From Trebouxia sp. TZW2008 (lineage: Eukaryota > Chlorophyta > Trebouxiophyceae > Trebouxiales > Trebouxiaceae), in contig BDIU01000398.1 of NCBI GenBank assembly GCA_002118135.1, forward strand, positions 62,001 through 126,000: DNA of 64,000 nt, given 5' to 3'. Below, one piece after another: positions 31,001 to 42,853 of the stretch. The position numbers were made by a program, and so were the translations under genes. The notes beneath the pieces were generated by a model. It saw only the letters and a program-made list of their open reading frames with translations. It was not told where the DNA came from and searched no databases. Every line of letters begins with the position of its first letter. Within the stretch, counting starts at the first letter, position 1.

Positions 31001-33800
31001 ACAACACCAATGCCATCTGACCTCAGGCATCCTGGCTAGGCTCTGAGGCACAGTGCCATTCACGTAGTGCACTGTCCTGCTGTTGTGAAGTTACCACACT
31101 TCTGTTACAGCATCAGAGCAGTAATTTCAGCGGATTGCATGCTCAGATGACATGGTGCAGGCATGCAGACAGCCTGGTCAACAAGAGCTGTAAGCATCAC
31201 TTGCGTCCCTTAGGTCTTTGCTCAATGACCAAACCCTGCTTGGGTGCAGAGAGTGGCATGGTGGAGTCTCATCACGCACTACGGCGTGCTCAAGAAGAAG
31301 AGCGCAGCCTGCTGACCAACAGCCACAGCCAACTTCAGGAACTCGAAAACAAGCGAGTTGACCTCATCAAGAAGATAGTCACTGCATTCTTGACATCTTA
31401 CAGGTGAAAATCGGCTTGCTGTTGTGTTAAGAAGGAAATGCGTGGGAGACGCTACAAACTAGCAGATGCTGGAGATGCGCTCAGCATGCAGGCTTTAGAT
31501 TGATGACATGTCTGTTGCAGCTTGTTGTGCGAGTCTGCGTTTGTCTCAAGCTATTCACGTGGACTGCAGCTTTGCCGCACTGCGCGGTAAACGTGCATCA
31601 TCACCACATTTGTCATTTATTCCACACTCATGCGTGAAAATACAAAGGCGCCAAGCAAAGCTCGTGATCCTGAGCACATAGCCTGCAAAAGGCACGTCCC
31701 TGGCAGTGGCGGTCAACTTTTCATATGCTTGAGTCTTGCAGGCTACTCATCGCACGCTCTCATCAGTCAAAGTAGCGTGTTACTATGAAGGAGGCCGAGT
31801 AAAGTCAAGTCATGTGATACTTCTGCCAGCTGCTGTTTGTGACAGCATTCGCAGACTAGTATCTGTGATATATGTCACGAGCTTCAGCAATTCAAGCGAA
31901 GATTCTGTCAACAGCCAACAAGGAGGCATTGGATTCCAAGGCTACAGTGCACCTAGCCATGACTGGCTTACTGTCTAGGAGATTTCCTTTCGCACATCAC
32001 TTACATGCTTGCTAGTGAGTTTTCATGGCCCTGCTAGGTGTGTACAGAGAAAATCTGCATTTGATGAGCCATCAGTTGCAGACTGGTGCTTGCACTCCAT
32101 GCTACAGACTGCAGCTAGTCAGCGCCAAAGATAGGGTCAACCGGCGAGTCATGATAGGTGACGTCATGACAGCACACAGCCATTCCAAACTTCTGAAAAC
32201 CTTTATCCGTCCATTATGCCATTCACTGCCAAATGGTGTTGCATTCTATGCTGCAGGCTGTAGCTAGTCAAGGCCAAAGATGCGGTCGGCATCTTGAGAG
32301 TGGTGTAAAGACAGCATACAACCGTTCTCAAAGCATTCCTGCAAAACCACTGACATCTGCATTCTATGTCATAGGTTGCAGCTAGTCAGCGCCAAAGATG
32401 GGGTCAATAGTTTGAAGGGCATGATAGGCGGCATGGTCAGCAGCTCAGATTTGGCTGAGCTCACAAAGTCTGCTCAAGCTGTTGAGGCTCGCAGCCAAGA
32501 GCTCGCCAGCAAACAGGCTGAGACCCTGGAGCAGGTTGCTGAGGAGCTACTGTGCAGCCCTGAAATTGTAAGGTGAGCAAAGAAATTAAGCCCTGAATTT
32601 GAGAGGTGAGTGAGTTACAGCCCTTAATCTGCCAGCAAGCAGGCAGAGACCCTTGAGCAGGTTGCTGAGGAGTCACTGTGCAGCCCTGAATTTGTCAGGT
32701 GAGCAAACAATTGCAGCCCTGAAAGTATGCAGTGAGTAAGTTGCAGCACTCAAATGGCCAGGCAAGCAGGCCGAGACCCTGGAGTAGATTGCCAAGGAGC
32801 TACCAATTGCAGCCCAGAAATGCTGAGATGAGCTAGTCATTGCATCACTGCATTTGTAACCTGAGCAAGTCATGGCATTCCTGAAGTTGCAAGGTGAGCA
32901 AGTCAGTACAACCCTGCAATTATGGGGTGAAACCGGTCATTGCAGCCTTTCGAGTGTCCGGTGAGCAGATTGTTGCAGCCCTACAACCGTGGGGTGAGCA
33001 GGCCGCTCTGCAGCTTGATGCATAAGCCGTCAGCAGCGACGGGCTGCACCAGATCGTCAAGTTGTTCACACCAAAATCAATGCAGTACTTCAGCCTGGGT
33101 TGCTTGCAATCGCAGGTCAAGCACAGTCATCATGCTTTCGAACTTTCGAAGCACATGATGTGTAAGGTGTTCAGCTATACTCTTATGTCTTGTGTGCAAT
33201 ATTGTTGTCAGATCTGCGCGTCATGTTTGGTGCACAAGATTGTGATTGCCATGGGCGTCAGTGGCCAGAGTTGAACACCCTATTGGCAGGATGCACCCAA
33301 CACAATGCATCAGCCAAGTGTGGCAAGGCAGGTCGCATATGCATAAGTAGGGTGTATGAGACACCCACAGGTGTTGCCAACAAGGTGGCCAGCAAGCTTG
33401 AGTTGAACCAGAGAGTGTAACAGTAATTGGTAAGCTGCATGGACAACATTAAGCAACGTCTGCATGCAGGCAAGGAGGCATGTCAAGGTGGCTTCCAGTG
33501 TCCAACATGTGGCAGGAATGCCATTTCGTCCTGACGCGAGCTGGCTTCCTGCACTGGTTTCTTGACACAGAGCATGTTCGACCAGTGGACTGTTTGAACC
33601 TAGCAAGATGCCAATTTGAGGCAGGAGAGGCGCCAACCTTCAACCTTGTCGAGAACAACACTGGCAGGATTTGGTTCTTCTCGAACTGGTTGAGGACAGT
33701 AGCTTTTAAGGCACCATCTGTAGAGGACTGCTGTGAGTGGGCCATTGCTTTACGGGAGGCAATTGCAAATGCACATGGCGAAGTTGTCAGGACGCATTGA
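28038..33800 (+). CDS. BAR-like coiled-coil plus PH-domain protein
   Basis: Exons: 28038-28742, 29403-29528, 30216-30406, 30761-30837, 31250-31403, 32375-32572, 33470-33800; 1782 bp, 593 aa, phases consistent. The frame is open upstream to 27936; the ATG at 28038 (MIPSADQPGTPPSRST) is preferred. Residues 1-180 are Ser/Pro-rich and disordered. About 215-480 is helical and charged, with a BAR/F-BAR-like start (ICARLEASRRSSERLLGVLQ then AETAYAHAL) and long heptad stretches (RRAQEEERSLLTNSHSQLQE). About 484-588 is a PH domain (WLPVSNMWQECHFVLTRAGF, ending DCCEWAIALREAIANA). The order matches ACAP/APPL-like or sorting-nexin-type membrane-curvature proteins, but no ArfGAP is present. Likely binds phosphoinositide membranes. 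Intron 2 uses a GC donor. Introns 2 and 6 hold large exon-edge arrays. Confidence 0.75.
29529..30020 (+). repeat. 121-bp tandem array from BAR-PH exon 2 with GC donors
   Basis: The end of exon 2 plus its donor (accacag|gcaagttgc) recurs with exon ends at 29649, 29770, about 29891 and about 30018, a 121-bp step after the functional edge at 29528. Each unit includes the exon segment encoding about CDGDTMKAALNAFSALPQ. Copies decay progressively with distance. Confidence 0.92.
32075..32340 (+). repeat. Copies of the BAR-PH exon 6 5' edge
   Basis: Copies of ctgcagctagtcagcgccaa with the following gatnnggtcaa at about 32088-32165 and 32245-32315, upstream of the functional acceptor at 32375. Confidence 0.8.
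32573..33005 (+). repeat. Minisatellite of exon 6 donor edges
   Basis: Around a dozen degenerate units of ttgcagccctgaaattgtaa with a gtgagca follow-on, spaced about 35-40 bp apart, start at the functional donor (32572). Two longer units (32630-32703 and 32755-32830) also include the preceding exon sequence AETLEQVAEE. Confidence 0.8.
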
Positions 33801-34161
33801 GCCCTTAGAGTTTGCAATTCATGTCGGTGTTGCTCCCAATGTAGATCAGTAGATAAAGTCTTCTAGCTTAGACTATGTACACTGATTGCAAGTCGACTAC
33901 CATCATCTGAGCAGAACGTTCTAGTTATAACGTCTTGCACTTTGCATGCAAGCAGCAGCACATGATGCAAGAAGCAGAACATGCGGTATACAACAGATCT
34001 ACAGATATATTCTGTGCAACTGTACTCAACAGTGATAAGCAGAAATTGATCTGACAAGTATCCGTCTGAATCAGCAATGTCTACAGAACTTCCGAATGTC
34101 ACAGTCATCTCAGCATGCTAATAACTTGAGACCATAATGGATCAATATTGCTTGAGGCTGC
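33801..34161. other. Convergent 3' intergenic
   Basis: Between the BAR-PH stop and the stop of the PC4 gene on the other strand. No gene or clear signal seen. Confidence 0.5.
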
Positions 34162-37100
34162 CTAGTCATCTTCTTTTGATGTCTGCTTCAGCAGCTCATC
34201 ACTCAGCACGTTGAAGCCTGCTGCCAACTTGTGCCACTGATCCACTGGCAATGAAATGCCCTTCCTGCCTGGTTTCTCCTCCCCATCTGCTTCATAGAAC
34301 TCCCTGATGTTCACCATGGGCTTGCCTTTGAACACACTGATGCTTGCTTTCCGCCTGCATAGCCAAGGAAGGCACTGAAACTGATCTGATGCGCTACAAG
34401 GCAAGCTTTGCAGCCTCGCATTTGCTGAGAAGGCATGTATGTTTGCGGGTCGTTCAGCTTACCAGCTGATCACTTTCATGTGTGATTGTGATCAAGTCTC
34501 TAACTGATGCAAGGCATGGGTCACATAGTGTATGAGTCAAGACGACTAAGCACTCACTTGCCAGACAGCTTGACTGAGCACGTCTCATCTTGAGCAGCCA
34601 AGGCGTCTGTCAGTGTTGACTGAGCATCAAACAGCTTCAGAAACTGATCTGCGGACAGACTGATGCCTTTCTTGCCAGGCAATTGCTCGCCATCTTTCTG
34701 CAGCAACATGTCATTTCTTCAGCACAATAACTTCAGCATTGTTGTACGGACTAAATACTGAAGTGCATGCATAATGTCTCTGCGCCTGGGACAGCCCATT
34801 GGACATGAACACATCATTGTTGCACTATTGACTGCAAGGGCTGCAGTAAATACACAATGTCCTTTGTGCTCAGCTGTTCAGACATGCAAAATGCGGCAAA
34901 ACAGTCAACAGTACAAACAATGTTCCACATCACTTGGGAACTATCACGTGCTTGATACACTTGTTTAGCAGACTGAGGAGAGGCACACCTCATAGAATTC
35001 ACGGATGTTGACATATAGGGTGCCCTTAAAGAAGGAAACATCAACTCTGCGCATGGCAGAAAGCTGAATTGGCAGCTCAGAAGATTTTCCTGGGCCTGAA
35101 GTGGTGGCAGCCTCAGCAGCAGGCATGGAAGGCCCTGCAATATCCTTTTCTAAAGCAGCGTTTTGTGTTGCCTCTTCTTCCCGCTTTGCTGCACACACAG
35201 TAAGTCTGGATCAGATTTTGGCAGGAAAAGCCCGCAATGTCCCTTTCAGAAGCAGTGTCTTTTTGTGTTGCCTCCTCGATCCATTTTGCTGCTTGAACAC
35301 ACAATTTTGGGTCAGATCTTGGCAGAAAGGGCCCACAATGTCCTTGTCAGAAGCAGCCGCAATGTCCTTTTCAGGAGCAGTGTCTTTCTGCATTGCCTGC
35401 TCAACCCATTTTGCTGCACAAACAATGTTGCGTCTGAGCTTGGCAGAAAGGCCTGCGATGTCCGTTCCATAAGCAGCGTTTCTCTGCATTGCCTCCTCTT
35501 GCTGCAACCACAAACACTTTTGGGTCAGGCCTTGGTAGTTCTAGCTTGAGGCCTTGTGAATGAGCTGTTTCTGTATAGACAAAAGACTTCTTTTGCAGAA
35601 GCCACACAGTGCAACTTGTTTGACGCTGACATGTTTGTAAGCGGTTTCAAGCACATGCTGCCGCTTACATTTGTTGCATTTTGCATCCTAGGCAGTGAGC
35701 TGCACAGAAGTGTTGCACAGCAGCAGTAGTGCAGTTCCATCTGACACAGACTGCAAATGCCTGTACGCAAGCACGTGCACTTGCAGTGCCTCTCTTGGAT
35801 GTGACTACAGCAACTCCTTGCTCAGCAACAGCTGCATGATGTGACATGAGCAGATCCAAATGCAGCACACTGCAAATGCAGTGTGCAAGCACATGCAGGT
35901 CCAGCACCTCTCTTGGATGTGGCTGTGGCAACTCCTTACTGAGCGATACTTGCGTTGATGTAACGAGAGCAAATCCAAGTGCAACACACTGCAAATGCAG
36001 TGTGCAAGCACATGCACGTCCAGCACCTCTCTTGGATGTAGCTGTGGCAACTCCTTGCTCAGCGATAGCTGCGTTGATGTGCGACTGGGCTGCCACGATC
36101 TTCTCCCACTGTGACACTTCAAGCGAAATGCCCTTCTTGCCAGGAAGCATTTCTCCATTCTTCTCATAAAACTCTCTGAGATCCACCTGAGGAAGACAAC
36201 TATTACTTGAGCAGCAGCTACTGAGTTTGCAAGCCCCAAGCAATGCACAATCCTGGGTAGTCCCGAAGAAAGCATAGTGTAGTGGCTGTCGCAGCACAGC
36301 TGTGCAGAACATGTACCATCAGCTGCAAACCATTGCATGATGTTTTAAGACCAAAGGGAATGCAGCGCACAATCTGAGTCAAGACAACAAGGTAGAATAG
36401 GCTATCATGCTGCAATGCGCAAAATCATGAACAACCCGCGTGGCTATGCGCAACCATGTCAACCTTGTGTCCATGGCAATGCACTGGGTGGTCGCTGGGG
36501 TTTATTTGCACATGGGCAGCACCAGAATGCCGGCAAATGCATGCATGAATTCAAGCCAAACATAGCAGAGCAGCAAGTATAGCTTGTAGTCACCTGAAGC
36601 TTGCCCTTGTCCTGCTTCAAGGAGAGCTGCTTGTTGTGCGATAGCTTGCAGATACAGTCAGTGTTGGCATCCTCAATAGCAGCTGCAACTCTATCTGCGC
36701 TGGCTATCAAGTCATGCCACTGAGCAACTTGCAGAGAGACGCCTTTGCCTGGTGCCAGGGCGCCATCTTTCTCATACCACTCCCTGATGCTGACGTAAAG
36801 GGCGCCTTTGAATTTGCTCAGCCGGACCTGCCTAGAGTCAGACAGCTCCACAGCAAACTCTCCACCAGTTTCTGAAGGTTTCAAAAGTTTGGGTGAGCCG
36901 TTTGTGTCTTCCTCAACCTCCCGTTTGCGCTTGCTGTTGGAAGGCTGTGCTGCTGTTTTGCTTGAGCTCTTTGCTGCCAAATTAGCAGTGAATTTGTTGA
37001 TATGCTCCTGCGCCATACTCAATATTTACTGTCTATGTCTGAAGATGCTCAAGGTAATGTGAAGCAACACAGAGAAAGCTGAAGAGCTGTGTTGCATACA

Positions 37101-37288
37101 TCAACGATTGAAATCCAGATCACCTTCAGCAACGCCTTGAAGTCGTACACCTCGCTGCCCAGCTCTTCAGCAAGCTTGTTGGTAATCTGGTTGACGGTCA
37201 CGACGTCCATATCAACCTCTTGCAGGATCTCGTCCAGGCGCGCCAGGATTGCATCCGCCTGATTTCCGGTCTCTGCTGGTGTAGCCAT
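34162..37288 (-). CDS. DEK_C protein with four tandem PC4 (p15/SUB1) domains
   Basis: Exons (minus): 37288-37124, 37007-36594, 36186-36027, 35188-34989, 34697-34558, 34354-34162; 1272 bp, 423 aa, all phases agree. Residues 1-66 form a DEK_C-like helical module ([20 protein letters not shown] then [15 protein letters not shown]), as in the plant coactivator KELP. A basic, nuclear-signal-like stretch ([10 protein letters not shown]) follows. Then four PC4 domains: about 106-166 ([20 protein letters not shown]), 173-240 ([19 protein letters not shown]), 284-345 ([20 protein letters not shown]) and 350-415 ([20 protein letters not shown]). Each keeps the ssDNA-binding beta-sheet pattern, the PGKKG/PGRKG loop and the SLxxxQW/F helix. 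PC4 is a transcription coactivator and ssDNA-binding protein that normally dimerises; four copies in one chain are unusual. Expected to be nuclear. Confidence 0.85.
35230..35515 (-). repeat. Three copies of the PC4 gene exon 4 5' half
   Basis: Acceptor-side copies (encoding [20 protein letters not shown] and similar) have edges near 35288, 35413 and 35508, upstream of the functional acceptor at 35188 ([19 protein letters not shown]). Confidence 0.85.
35785..36026 (-). repeat. About 119-bp tandem copies of the PC4 gene exon 3 end
   Basis: Donor edges recur at 36027 (functional), 35908 and 35790. The copies carry the segment [12 protein letters not shown] plus the donor and the following gtgctgga-cntgcatgtgct intron start. 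The copy ending at 35790 reads [13 protein letters not shown] in frame. Confidence 0.85.
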
Positions 37289-37750
37289 TTTGGCCCCTTC
37301 CTGAGCAAGCTGGGGCGTGCAAAGTCGTGCAGGAATCAGTCGCGTGGACAATTCTGTGCAGGTGCGCTCAGTAGCCGCGAAGGCGTTGTTGCTATGTGGC
37401 GTGCAAAGATAAACTGACGAGATTCGACAAGCCTGGCATGCATGCTACGTGAAATGCATGCTGCACCATCTGCACGACCTGCGTTTGCGACTGCAAGCCA
37501 AGCCGTCCCGGCCAAGCAGCGCATCGTGCCGTCGCAATCGGAACTGTGCTTCTGATTTAAGCCGTAGCAAGTTGCCAAGTTGCCTCAAATCACAGCGCGA
37601 CAAGGCTTCTTATCGCGCTCTCGCAAGTCGTGATCACAAGTGCTCAGTTGATAAACGACGCTACAAGACCGAGGCAGCTCCACAATTTGAGCTGTACACT
37701 TCGATCCTGTGTGACGCTGCCATATACGCAGAACTGGGAGAGTGCGCAAT
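37289..37750. promoter_or_regulatory. Divergent promoter, tetra-PC4 / FPG
   Basis: 462 bp between two head-to-head start codons (ATG at 37288 on minus, 37751 on plus). It must contain both promoters; no motif is clear enough to name. Confidence 0.55.
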
Positions 37751-40700
37751 ATGCCAGAGCTGCCAGAAGTAGAGGCCTGCAGACGCTTGGCAGCTCGACA
37801 TTGCACCGGCAAACGCATACTCTCAGCGGAAGTAGCAGACGACGACAGTACGTATGATGCCTAAGCTTTATGCATAATACTACACAGTAGATCCTTGACA
37901 AGTTACAGCTGCCTACAGAGGTGATAGAAGGCATCGAGCCTGCCAAACTGCAAGATGCCTTGCAAGGACGCACAGTAAAAGAAGTGCATCGCAAAGGCAA
38001 GCAGATGTGGATCGAGTTTGATGCTGAACCCTGCCTGATGATTCACTTTGGTAAGCTCTGACATGTCGCTGCTTGGTTGCCTCCAGCCTGATTACAATTT
38101 TGCCCTGTGCAAGCATGCTTGTATCTGTCAACGTGTTGCTGCAAGTCTTTTGCGTTTTCAATGTTCCTCAACTGAGCATGGCTGCAATCCTTGCTCGTCT
38201 GCAATGCATCTGACAAGCGGTCTGTGGCTGCATGCATGTTCCATATGCAAGAACAACACTTACCTGTTTGAAGCCTCTCACAGAAGTACTGTGCAGGCAA
38301 GATGGGCAGCCCTGTTGTGAGATTATCATCGAGATGTGTGCTTGCTTGCCGGGCATCTCATGGGTTGCCTGCTTGGCTGATGCATTCACGTGAACTACAA
38401 CACACAGCAGTCAACACAACAACAGGTCAAATCTGTGCAGCTGCTCAAAAAATATTAGCTGTACCTGAAAAAGCAATGTCTATCACCCTGAACCTTCTCA
38501 CAGCAGCGTTGTGCAGGCATGACAGGCAGCCTTGTTGTGAAGGGCGTCAAAAGCCACCAGTACAGAAGCTTCAAGGTGGACGGCTCTGACTGGCCTCCCA
38601 AGTTCTGGAAGCTGCAGCTGAATCTTGAAGGAGACGTCAGCATGGCTTTCTCAGATACGCGCCGCTTTGCACGCGTCAAGCTGCAGGTGGGCAGCCCTGC
38701 TGCATGTCATGATCACAAGCTTTGCTTTCAGTCAAGATGAAGTCTGCAACTGATTGGGGTCCTCTCGTGTCAGTATGGCCTTCTCAGATACGCTGTGCAT
38801 GAGTCAAGCTGGAAAAGACTCATTCTGGCCTGATTTTTGCGCCATTGTCATCAGCTTTGTATTTGGTCATGTTGGGGCTTGCAAATGATTCAGGTCCTTC
38901 CTATAAATTGAGAACTGACGCCTGTTGCTGGACTCAACTTTGCCTCAGGTTGACAGGAAACTTCACTGTGTATGGGCATCTTTTTCATAGGGAGCTGCGT
39001 ACCTTGCAGACCTTACTGCATTCTCATTTTGCACATCAATGCCTTTTTGAGAGATGAACAAACTCGCAGCAAGGAATCAATGCCCTGTTTTTAATCTGAA
39101 ATTAAACAAACCAGCTACCGACTTGCAGGCGACTGATTGGCATTGGCGTATAAAGGCTGTTTTGCGCAGGAGGATCCTGCCAGCCACCCACCTGTCAGCC
39201 TACTGGGCTTTGATCCTGTGCTGAGCATGCCCTCACTAGAAGACTTCACTGACCTCATCAAGCAGCAGAAGCGCTCCTTGAAGGCACTCTTACTTGACCA
39301 GGTCAGTACTGCAAGCACGTTGCAAAAGTGCTTCAAAGACCTGCGCTCAGCTGTACAACTGTCGATACACAGCTTGCCTCCACACCAATACACAGCTTGT
39401 CTTCAGCGTGGCGCATAAGCATAACGCTTTTAGACTGTGGCAACAGTATGCGTGTGAAAGTTGGCGTGACGAAAACGCTTGTGTGCAAATGTTTTTGTCA
39501 AGCTGGTCAGCTGCAAAGGAGTGTGCTAGCTAACCAAACATGAAGGAAAGGATAAAGCAGACTTGACGGTCATCTAAGGCTCAGTTCAGCAAAGTCCAAA
39601 CCCATGCCAGCTCCAGTGCAAATGTCTGAGTTCAGACTCAGTGCGGCTGCAGGCATTTTTCGATGCAGTGAGCAACTGGATGGCTGACTGGGCACTCCAT
39701 CAGGCCAAGCTTTACCTTATAGTTGTCACACCAAACAGGTCCCGTCATTGAGTACAGGCAAAGTTGTGCTGCAGGCACTTTGAGCTGGATCAGGCAATTG
39801 CATGGCTAATGAGGTTTTACATCAGGCCAAGCAGTACCCTGAAGTCAAGGCAAACTCACTGATTGGAGATCAGGTTCCCCACTGACTGCAGGAAAACTTG
39901 TGCTGCAGGCATTTTCAGCTGGGGTAGGCAACTGGGTGGCTGATGAGATCCTGTATCAGGCTAAGCTGTATCCTGAAGTCAAGGCAAACTCCCTCACTAA
40001 AGATGAAATCAAGGAACTGCACAAAGCTGTCAAGTACGTGCCAGAAGCCGCTGTGGAGGCTGAAGCGGACTCCGAGAAGTTTCCGCCAGGTTTGTTTAGC
40101 ATGCTGCTGCATTTGTGCTGCAGCTCATGCACCCTTGACTGGGTGACCATCGGTAGCTGTTGCATGCTGACTTCATGTGTGACACCCTGTCCTTGAGTGA
40201 TCTAAACGGTACACTGGTCATGTTCACACATTTGGGCTGCACTTGCTGGCCCCCTCGCTGTGTGACTGCATACTAATGAATTCTTACTCCATTCCTGAGC
40301 GCTTATGTATTTGTGAATGAGTTGTTGTCCAAGCATGGCATCATGCAGAGCTGCTTGCGCTGACATCTGGTGCAAATGTTTGCAATACTTTTTCTCCAGC
40401 TTGCATGTAAGCATGCTTGCCTTTGCTTAGTTTGCCTGATCTGTGCAAACTGGTCCAGTCACAGGGCAGAGTCACTTGAGTGTTTGCTTCTGAGCATCTG
40501 CTGTAGTTGAATGCAGAGTGGTCTCTTGGACACAATCAACTATTTCTTCTGCACATATATGCCTTGATTGTTGGCCTGCACAAAACGGGCTTGTTCTCAT
40601 ACAGCAAATGCATGTCTGACTGTTACATTTGGTCTTGACCAGGTTGGCTGTTCCATGTGCGCTGGGATGGCAAGAAGAAGAGCCCACAGATAGATGGACA

Positions 40701-42620
40701 CAGTGTTGAGTTTCTCAAGGTTGGCGGCAGGGTGAGGCCTCACTCAAATAGATTGTATCTGTTTGCCAGTCACTTTGTTTGTCCATGCCTGTCTGTCTAC
40801 CTGGCTGCCTGCATGTCTCTCTGCCTGCCTGCTTGCCTGTCTGTGTGTCTGCTACTGCCTGTCTTCATCTTGTGTATATCGTAAGCCCTGCCGCAATCCA
40901 GCTTTTTGGCTCAATTCCCTTTGTGTACCCTGCTTGCGTGTTACCCATTCGAATTCTGCTTTGTTATGTTCTGACCCAGTCCAATTTGACCACTGTGTTG
41001 AGTCTGCAATCATAGCATCAACTGCTCTGGTACTGCGTTGTTCCTGAGCACATTAGGCTAGGCTGTGACTTGCAGACAACTGCATATGTGCCAGCAGTCC
41101 AAAAGGCTCCGCCAGGCGAATCTGCCAACCCATCCAAGGCCAAAGGCAAGCACAAGAGGGAAGCTGATCCAGATGATGACGATGACAGAGAAGAAGAAGA
41201 ACAAGAGGAAGAAAGCCCCCCCAAGAGTGAGGGAAAGGGCAAGCGTAAGAGAAAAGCTGATCCAGATGTTGATCAGAAGGAGAGTCAGCCCAAGGGCAAG
41301 GGCAAGCTTCAGAGGAAGGCTGACCCAGATGGTGAGCAAGGCAAATTGCATTTGCGCTAACATCACTCAGCATTGGCATCAGGATCAATCAGTATCACAC
41401 CTCAGAAAAGCAGCGGCATGCAATGATGCATCTGTCACAAGTCAAAAGGTCAGGATGCGCAGAAGCCATTCAAATCTTCAGACCGTGTGCCGCAAATACT
41501 CTGTCCGCTCTTAAAATTTCAAAGCTGTGAATATTTTTCACTAGCGTAGCATATGTAATGTATGCAAGCAGTCAAGTCCAGGGTCATGCACAACAGACCC
41601 TCACAGCCTCTAGCAGAAGCAGCCCCTCAGTGCCGTTACCATGAATGTGTGGGGTAGTATGCAATGCATGCAGCCTGTGGGCAGCCTGTTGCTACCATTA
41701 TTGACTGTGACAAAGCGCAGAAGTCATTTCCATGGGGCTGCTGCATTCTTCAATGCCCGCCATGCAGGGTTGCAAAGCCCTAAGCTGAGGTCTGCAGTGC
41801 AGTGTGCAATGTGCCATATGTGTGAGATGCATGTCTAGCGCATGTATCTCATAGGCATGCACCGTACTGCATGTTGCATGTGAGATAGTGCAAGTTTTGA
41901 TCCATGCAACGAAACATGAGGACAGCATCTTGCCCCAGCAAGGTTTGCATGTTTGTGCAATTGGTCAGCAATCAGGTACAGTACTGCATATTAGAGATGG
42001 AGAAGATTGACACATTGTCATTTGGCAACAACCCTGCTGGGACATGTATCTTAGGCATTACGCTGGCTTTTGGGCTAAACGCTTCTCAAATCAAGGCGTC
42101 TGGCAAGACAAGACTTAGGCGACACACACCTAGCACCTGTACTGAAATTTGTAAATTACTGTTTGATCATTGTCATCACCATGATGTGATGGCTGTCTCA
42201 CTAACACGCTTTGAACGTTCTGACAATCTGTGATTGCTTCCTTCAGCTGCATGTGATGCAGGTGATGAGCAAGCTGCAGCATTGGAGTCAGCTGATGAAA
42301 GGCCTCCTTGGGAGGACCTGCCCACCTCAATGGATGAGGCGCCAGAAGGCAGCAGCAAAGGGGAAACTGCCAAGGGTACAAAGGCAGCAACGTCTGCAAA
42401 AGGCAGCAGCAAAGGAAAAGCTGCAAAGGGCACAAAGGCAGCAGCAGCACCAGCGAAAGGCAAGAAGAGCAAAGCTGAAGACCAAGGTGCTGCAGTACAA
42501 AGCTTGCCTGAAAAGGCAGCCAAAGGTCACAGCAAAGGGGCAGCTGCAAAGGAACAAAAGGCAGCTGTGGTTGCTGCGAAAGGCAAAGCTCCAGCTAAGC
42601 AGAATAAGGATCAAAAATAG
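37751..42620 (+). CDS. FPG: Plant-type formamidopyrimidine-DNA glycosylase (FPG)
   Basis: Base-excision repair glycosylase/AP lyase for oxidised purines. Exons: 37751-37847, 37919-38050, 38517-38686, 39170-39301, 39909-40089, 40643-40731, 41076-41331, 42247-42620; 1431 bp, 476 aa, phases consistent. The N-terminus MPELPEVEACRR supplies the catalytic Pro and Glu. Other family segments: RRKGK-like HRKGKQMWIEF, FSDTRRFARVKL, GVGNWVADEILYQAKLYPEV (the H2TH region), and VGGRTTAYVPAVQK, the zincless finger of plant FPG/NEIL1 instead of a zinc finger. After about residue 280 comes a long, low-complexity Lys/Glu/Ala tail (KGKHKREADPDDDDD; AKGTKAA repeats), as in plant FPGs, probably for nuclear DNA association. 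Divergent from the tetra-PC4 gene. Confidence 0.93.
38271..38325 (+). repeat. Copy of the FPG exon 3 5' edge
   Basis: Resembles the acceptor and start of exon 3 (gtgcaggcatgacaggcagc then cttgttgtga) about 245 bp before the real acceptor at 38517. Confidence 0.75.
38765..38815 (+). repeat. Copy of the FPG exon 3 3' end
   Basis: The stretch gtcagtatggccttctcaga followed by tacgc matches the exon segment VSMAFSDTRRFARVKL, downstream of the real donor. Confidence 0.75.
39640..39880 (+). repeat. Two copies of the FPG exon 5 5' half
   Basis: Acceptor edges at 39653 and 39775 precede the functional one at 39909. The copies carry degenerate versions of the segment FSAGVGNWVADEILYQAKLY. The second retains the match through PEVKANSL. 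Confidence 0.88.
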
Positions 42621-42853
42621 AACAACTGTTTTGATAAGCACACGCACAACGCAGAGCCTACACAGGCATCTAGCGCACACAAGGAAGACGCCTAGAGCTG
42701 TGCATGGCAAAAGCCATGTTTAACACAGGGTGCTGCTCAGAGACAATCAAAATGGCCACTTTCAGCCAAGTAGAGACAGTCGAGACCTAAAGACTGTCAG
42801 GCAGTCACCAAGAGACAAAAAGACAGATCAAGCAAAAGTCAATCAGCCTAGAG

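Noticed and set aside
31128..31190. Possible extra exon of the BAR-PH gene
   Set aside because: Joining exon 30761-30837 directly to 31250-31403 keeps phase and domain continuity; the extra exon breaks phase.
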